Assembly (NCBI RefSeq): GCF_013394775.1 | Contig: NZ_JABXYT010000001.1 | Coordinates: 1,254,501 to 1,318,500, forward strand | Length of the DNA stretch: 64,000 nt | Direction of reading: 5' to 3' | Origin: Oribacterium sp. oral taxon 102 | GTDB taxonomy: Bacteria; Bacillota; Clostridia; Lachnospirales; Lachnospiraceae | Notes under the pieces: generated by a model | Told to the model about the DNA's origin: nothing | The model's database searches: none | The model's input: only the letters and a program-made list of their open reading frames with translations | Shown: positions 60,220 through 64,000 of the stretch, in pieces | Layout of the letters: each line of letters begins with the position of its first letter | How positions within the stretch are numbered: the first letter of the stretch is position 1 | Position numbers and translations under genes: made by a program

Positions 60220-62055
60220 ATGAGCAGGTTGAGCATCGTGACACAAAACCATGCGCAGCAAACCGTGGAGGAGCTCTACAAGGATCTCGAGCGAAGGATT
60301 CAGGCCTCGCAGCCGGGACTATGCCCTGTGGATCTCACGGAGGCGTTTCTGCACCTCTGCCACGCACAGTCCTGCGGAAAATGCGTGCCGTGCAGGGTCG
60401 GTCTGGGACAGCTCGAGGGATTGATCGAGCAGATCATGGAGGGAAAGGCGGAGCTTTCCAGCATCCGCCTTCTGGAGAAGACGGCGGAATCCATTTACTA
60501 TTCCGCGGACTGTGCCATCGGCTCCGAGGCAGCGCGGATGGTGCTGAAGGGGATCCGAGGCTTCCGGGAGGACTTTGAGGAGCATATCCTGCATGGACGA
60601 TGCTCTGCCCTGCAGAGCCAGCCGGTACCCTGCGTTTCCCAGTGTCCGGCGCACGTGGATGTGCCGGGGTATCTCGCACTGATTCACGAGGGACGGTATC
60701 AGGACGCGGTACAGCTGATCCGGAAGGACAATCCGCTTCCCGCGAGCTGCGGGCTGATCTGCGAGCACCCCTGCGAGCTCAGATGCCGCAGAACCATGGT
60801 GGATGCACCGATCAATATCCGAGGGCTGAAGCGCTTCGCCGTGGAGCAGGAGGGAGAAATCCCCGCACCGAAGCGGATGGAGCCGACCGGGAAGCGCGTC
60901 GCGATCGTGGGCGGCGGCCCGTCCGGGCTGAGCGCAGCGTATTATCTCAGCATCATGGGACATGAGGTCACGGTATATGAGCAGCGCAGGCAGCTCGGCG
61001 GGATGCTCCGTTACGGCATCCCCGCCTATCGATTGCCGAGGGAATATCTGAATCATGAGATTGAGGGAATGAAAAAGGCAGGCTTCCGGACGATCACGGA
61101 CTGCGCAATCGGAAAGGATATCAGTCTTCCGGAGCTTCGGAGGGACTATGACGCCATCTATGTTTCGATCGGCGCGCATACCGACCGGAAGCTGGGAATC
61201 GAGGGAGAGGACGCGGGAGGCGTGATCTCCGCAGTAGAGCTGCTCCGTGCGATCGGAGACGATGCTTATCCGGATTTCCGCGGCATGAGAATAGTGGTCG
61301 TGGGCGGCGGAAATGTCGCGATGGATGTCGCCCGCTCTGCGATCCGTCTCGGCGCGGTGTCGGTCAAGGTAGCGTACCGCAGGAGAAAGGACGATATGAC
61401 GGCGCTGCCGGAGGAGGTGGAGGGCGCGATCGCAGACGGCTGCGAGATCGTCGAACTCGCAGCACCGGTTCGGATCGAGAAGCATGCGGATGGAAGCTGC
61501 CGGAGCCTGATCGTGCAGCCGCAGCTTGTCGGAGAAATCCGGAGCCGCCGCCCGGAGCCGGTTCCGGCAGGGAAGCCGGAGCTCGAGATCCCGGCGGATC
61601 GTATTCTTGTTGCGGTAGGACAGGGCATCGACTACAGAGACATTGCGGAGGCTGCCGGCATTCCGATCGAGAGAGGCAGAATTCGTGCGCTGGATACCTC
61701 CATGGTGGAGGAGACGGAGGGAATCTTCGCCGGAGGAGACTGTGTGACAGGGCCGGCAACGGTGATCCGCGCGATCGCCGCAGGCAAGGTTGCTGCGGCG
61801 AATATCGACGAATACCTCGGCTTTTTCCATGAAATCGAATCGGAGGTGGAGCTTCCGCCGATCCGCTTCGACGACCGTATCCCGATGGGACGGATCAATA
61901 TGCAGGAGAGGCCCGCTGCGGAGCGCCGCTGCGACTTCCGGCTGATGGAATGCGGGATGACGGAGGAAGAGGCGCGGCAGGAGAGCGGGAGGTGTCTGCA
62001 CTGCGACCATTTCGGCTATGGGATCTTCAAAGGAGGGAGGGAAGCAAAATGGTAA
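60220..62055 (+). CDS. GltD-like NAD(P)/FAD oxidoreductase with N-terminal NuoF-type iron-sulfur domain
   Basis: A 611-residue soluble flavoprotein. The N-terminal 130 residues carry SCGKCVPCRVGL (near residue 50) and a later Cys in YYSADCAIG, the four-cysteine cluster pattern of the C-terminal part of NuoF. A GltD-type cluster domain follows (CVSQCPAHVDVPGYL, CGLICEHPCELRCRR), then the FAD site VAIVGGGPSGLSAAY (near 230) and the pyridine nucleotide site IVVVGGGNVAMDVARS (near 361) with AYRRRKDDM. A C-terminal CxxC (RCLHCDH) ends it. It overlaps the hydrogenase gene by 7 bases, so it should pass electrons between NAD(P)H and the hydrogenase. Confidence 0.92.
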   Translation: MSRLSIVTQNHAQQTVEELYKDLERRIQASQPGLCPVDLTEAFLHLCHAQSCGKCVPCRVGLGQLEGLIEQIMEGKAELSSIRLLEKTAESIYYSADCAIGSEAARMVLKGIRGFREDFEEHILHGRCSALQSQPVPCVSQCPAHVDVPGYLALIHEGRYQDAVQLIRKDNPLPASCGLICEHPCELRCRRTMVDAPINIRGLKRFAVEQEGEIPAPKRMEPTGKRVAIVGGGPSGLSAAYYLSIMGHEVTVYEQRRQLGGMLRYGIPAYRLPREYLNHEIEGMKKAGFRTITDCAIGKDISLPELRRDYDAIYVSIGAHTDRKLGIEGEDAGGVISAVELLRAIGDDAYPDFRGMRIVVVGGGNVAMDVARSAIRLGAVSVKVAYRRRKDDMTALPEEVEGAIADGCEIVELAAPVRIEKHADGSCRSLIVQPQLVGEIRSRRPEPVPAGKPELEIPADRILVAVGQGIDYRDIAEAAGIPIERGRIRALDTSMVEETEGIFAGGDCVTGPATVIRAIAAGKVAAANIDEYLGFFHEIESEVELPPIRFDDRIPMGRINMQERPAAERRCDFRLMECGMTEEEARQESGRCLHCDHFGYGIFKGGREAKW

Positions 62056-63773
62056 ACTGCATCATCGACGGAAAGCAGGTATCGGTTCCGGAGAGAACCA
62101 CGATATTGCAGGCGGCGCTGGACGCCGGAATCCGCATTCCGACGCTTTGCTTCCTGAAGGACATCAACGAAATCGCGGCATGCCGTATCTGCGTGGTCGA
62201 GGTCGAGGGCTATGAGCGTCTGCTCACGGCGTGCAACAATACCGTCGCGGAGGGGATGGTGGTGCATACCAATTCCCGCAAGGCACGCGCCGCACGGAAG
62301 ATCAATGTCGAGCTGATTCTCTCGCAGCACAATACCAACTGCGCGATTTGTGTGCGCTCCGGGAATTGTATGCTGCAGACGGTAGCGAACGATCTGAATA
62401 TCATGGAGGTGCCGTTTGAGAAGCAGCTTCCGCAGGAGAAGGGCTCGAAGACCTTCCCGCTGATCCGGGACTATGATAAATGCATCAAGTGCATGCGCTG
62501 CATCCAGGTCTGCGACCATATTCAGGGCTCGAATATCTGGGATGTGGTGAACACCGGCTCCAAGACCACAGTGGATGTGCGGGATGTTTACCGCCTGGAG
62601 AACTCGAAGTGCGCACTCTGCGGACAATGCATCACACACTGCCCGGTGGGGGCGCTCCGGGAGCGGGACGATACGGACAGAGTGCTGGATGCGCTGGAGG
62701 ATCCGGACAAGATCGTGGTGGCACAGATCGCGCCTGCAATCCGGACGGCGTGGGGAGAGGCATTCGGACTCAGTCCTGAACGGGCGAGCATGAAGCGCCT
62801 TGCCTCTGCGCTGAAGCTCATGGGCTTCGACTATGTCTTCGATACGGATTTTTCCGCGGATCTCACGATCATGGAGGAAGCGAGCGAGTTCCTTCATATA
62901 ATAAAAAACGGCGACAGGGAGAGGCTTCCGCTCTTTACGAGCTGCTGCCCGGGCTGGGTTCGCTATCTGAAGGGGCACTTCCCGGAGTATACGGCGCAGC
63001 TTTCGAGCGCGAAGTCACCGCAGCAGATGTTCGGTGCGGTGACGAAGAGCTATTTCGCGGAGCGGCTGGGAGTAGATCCTGCGCGGCTGGTCTGCGTTTC
63101 CTTCATGCCCTGTGTCGCGAAAAAGGCGGAATGCGAGTACCCGACGATGCAGAGGGCGGGGATCAGGGATGTCGATATCGTCCTGACGACCCGGGAATTG
63201 AACCGCCTGATTCGTTCGGAGCATATCGTGGCGGCGGAGATCCCGGAGGCAGAGCTGGACAGCCCCTTCCCGAACGGCTCCGGAGCAGGCAATATCTTCG
63301 GCGCGACCGGCGGCGTAATGGAGGCGGCGCTCCGCTCTGCACATTACTTCGTGACCGGCGAGAATCCGGATCCCGATGCCTTTCGGGAGGTCCGGGGGAT
63401 GGACGGCTGGAGAGAGGCTGAGCTTACGATAGACGGCATCCCGCTTCGGATCGCTGTGGTCAGCGGGCTCGCCAATGCCGGGAAGCTTCTGAGCTATCTC
63501 CGGCAGGGGAGAGTACACTATGATTTCGTCGAGGTGATGGCATGTCCGGGCGGCTGTGTCGGCGGCGGCGGGCAGCCGATTCATCCGCAGCAGGAGATGG
63601 CGGCGGACAGAGCGCCGGTGCTGTATGCGCAGGACAGCGCGGATGCGCTCCGCTTCTCTCATGAGAATCCGGCGATCCGGGAGATTTATCGGGACTACCT
63701 CGGAGAGCCGCTCTCCGAACGTGCGGAGGAGCTTCTGCATACCGATCATTTCGGCTGGGAGGTCGGGATTTAG
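62049..63773 (+). CDS. hydA: [FeFe] hydrogenase, catalytic subunit (group A type)
   Basis: A 574-residue iron-only hydrogenase. The N-terminus has a plant-type 2Fe-2S domain (LCFLKDINEIAACRICVVEVEG, split motifs), a His/Cys 4Fe-4S (HNTNCAICVRSGNC) and two 4Fe-4S ferredoxin-like sites (CIKCMRCIQVC, CALCGQCITHCP). The H-cluster motifs are complete: TSCCPGW (L1, near 297), MPCVAKKAE (L2, near 353) and MACPGGCVGGGGQP (L3, near 497). Adjacent to a GltD-like partner it matches what HydDB calls group A2, a poorly studied soluble class. ATG at 62049 follows GGAGGGAAGC. Hydrogen evolution or NAD(P)H-linked bifurcation-like redox balance is likely. Confidence 0.95.
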   Translation: MVNCIIDGKQVSVPERTTILQAALDAGIRIPTLCFLKDINEIAACRICVVEVEGYERLLTACNNTVAEGMVVHTNSRKARAARKINVELILSQHNTNCAICVRSGNCMLQTVANDLNIMEVPFEKQLPQEKGSKTFPLIRDYDKCIKCMRCIQVCDHIQGSNIWDVVNTGSKTTVDVRDVYRLENSKCALCGQCITHCPVGALRERDDTDRVLDALEDPDKIVVAQIAPAIRTAWGEAFGLSPERASMKRLASALKLMGFDYVFDTDFSADLTIMEEASEFLHIIKNGDRERLPLFTSCCPGWVRYLKGHFPEYTAQLSSAKSPQQMFGAVTKSYFAERLGVDPARLVCVSFMPCVAKKAECEYPTMQRAGIRDVDIVLTTRELNRLIRSEHIVAAEIPEAELDSPFPNGSGAGNIFGATGGVMEAALRSAHYFVTGENPDPDAFREVRGMDGWREAELTIDGIPLRIAVVSGLANAGKLLSYLRQGRVHYDFVEVMACPGGCVGGGGQPIHPQQEMAADRAPVLYAQDSADALRFSHENPAIREIYRDYLGEPLSERAEELLHTDHFGWEVGI

Positions 63774-63800
63774 GACACAAACGAATAAGTGAGTAAATGC

Positions 63801-63834
63801 ATGTCCGTTGTATACATACAACGGACATATTTTT
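63801..63834 (+). terminator. Intrinsic terminator after the hydrogenase operon
   Basis: A perfect 12-bp stem ATGTCCGTTGTA/TACAACGGACAT with a TACA loop, followed by ATTTTT. Confidence 0.92.
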
Positions 63835-63885
63835 GTACAGCACGGACAAAAAGCGAAATTCGCGCCGGCTGTTCGAGAAAAAAAC

Positions 63886-63914
63886 TTGCAATGGGTATAA
63901 ATATAGCATATACT
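63886..63914 (+). promoter_or_regulatory. Promoter for the gene at the window end
   Basis: TTGCAA (63886-63891), a 17-base spacer and TATACT (63909-63914). Confidence 0.7.
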
Positions 63915-63992
63915 TTCCATTATGTCTGTTACTGCTAGAGTGCCGGACTTTATTCCGTTCCCGAAGCGGATGCAATTTTAAGGAGGAAATCA

Positions 63993-64000
63993 ATGCCGAA
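63993..64000 (+). CDS. Start of a further gene, cut by the window end
   Basis: AAGGAGGAAATCA directly precedes an ATG; only ATGCCGAA is visible, too short for a call. The strong ribosome site and the promoter at 63886 make a real gene likely. Confidence 0.6.

Overview
The window looks like chromosomal DNA from a GC-rich anaerobic Firmicute of class Clostridia, most likely a member of the Lachnospiraceae. The combination behind this inference is a YerC-type TrpR-like regulator, a DUF1836 protein, DegV, a membrane-bound pyrophosphatase, an [FeFe] hydrogenase, KtrAB and SulP transporters, and a rhamnose/pectin operon. Aggregate codon bias to G/C and short AT-rich intergenic promoters fit this. 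Genus cannot be fixed from the sequence alone. I see no rRNA, tRNA, CRISPR array, prophage or insertion sequence; this is mostly core and metabolic DNA. Start codons were moved from the longest reading frame to the best ribosome binding site where the two disagreed.

Layout. 1-2908: type IV pilus motor genes pilB (partial), pilT and pilC. 2925-8172: a metallo-beta-lactamase fold hydrolase, then sbcD-sbcC. 8339-9712: thiT under a TPP riboswitch, divergent from a comEA-like gene with interlocked promoters. 9794-18262: a YfcE phosphoesterase, a 385-base structured intergenic stretch, yerC, a DUF1836 gene with a leaderless-type promoter, pcrA, a small membrane protein, an rRNA uracil methyltransferase, pncB and a nucleotidyltransferase-fold protein. 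18426-23704: a REC-GGDEF protein, ktrB-ktrA and a SulP transporter.

23730-32965: an AraC-type regulator divergent from rhaB-rhaA-rhaD/rhaM(fused)-GH4(CHEV)-GH28-GH105. Together these read as a cytoplasmic rhamnogalacturonan-oligosaccharide route: GH105, GH28-like and GH4 release uronic acid and rhamnose, and the rha enzymes turn rhamnose into DHAP and lactaldehyde. No transporter is encoded in the cluster. 33272-38347: hlyIII (behind a 47-bp perfect palindrome), an SH3b-NlpC/P60 hydrolase, degV, a PAP2-like gene and a cytidylate-kinase-like gene.

38435-48140: an orphan solute-binding protein translationally coupled to a membrane GGDEF/EAL protein, then a heterodimeric multidrug-type ABC exporter preceded by a strong promoter and a short translated-looking leader (an arrangement like bmrB-bmrCD), then lysA and a 29-residue membrane peptide. 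48436-56255: a nitronate monooxygenase-like enzyme, hppA, a CitM-type transporter and an OmpR-type regulator with a hybrid histidine kinase. 56432-59890: a 1152-residue secreted cell-wall-binding protein. 60220-63773: a GltD-like flavoprotein overlapping an [FeFe] hydrogenase. The window ends at the first codons of another gene.

The strongest candidates for new biology are the ABC-exporter leader, the solute-binding protein coupled to a c-di-GMP enzyme, the RhaD-RhaM fusion in its pectin operon, the long AT palindrome at the hlyIII start site, and the structured intergenic region before yerC.
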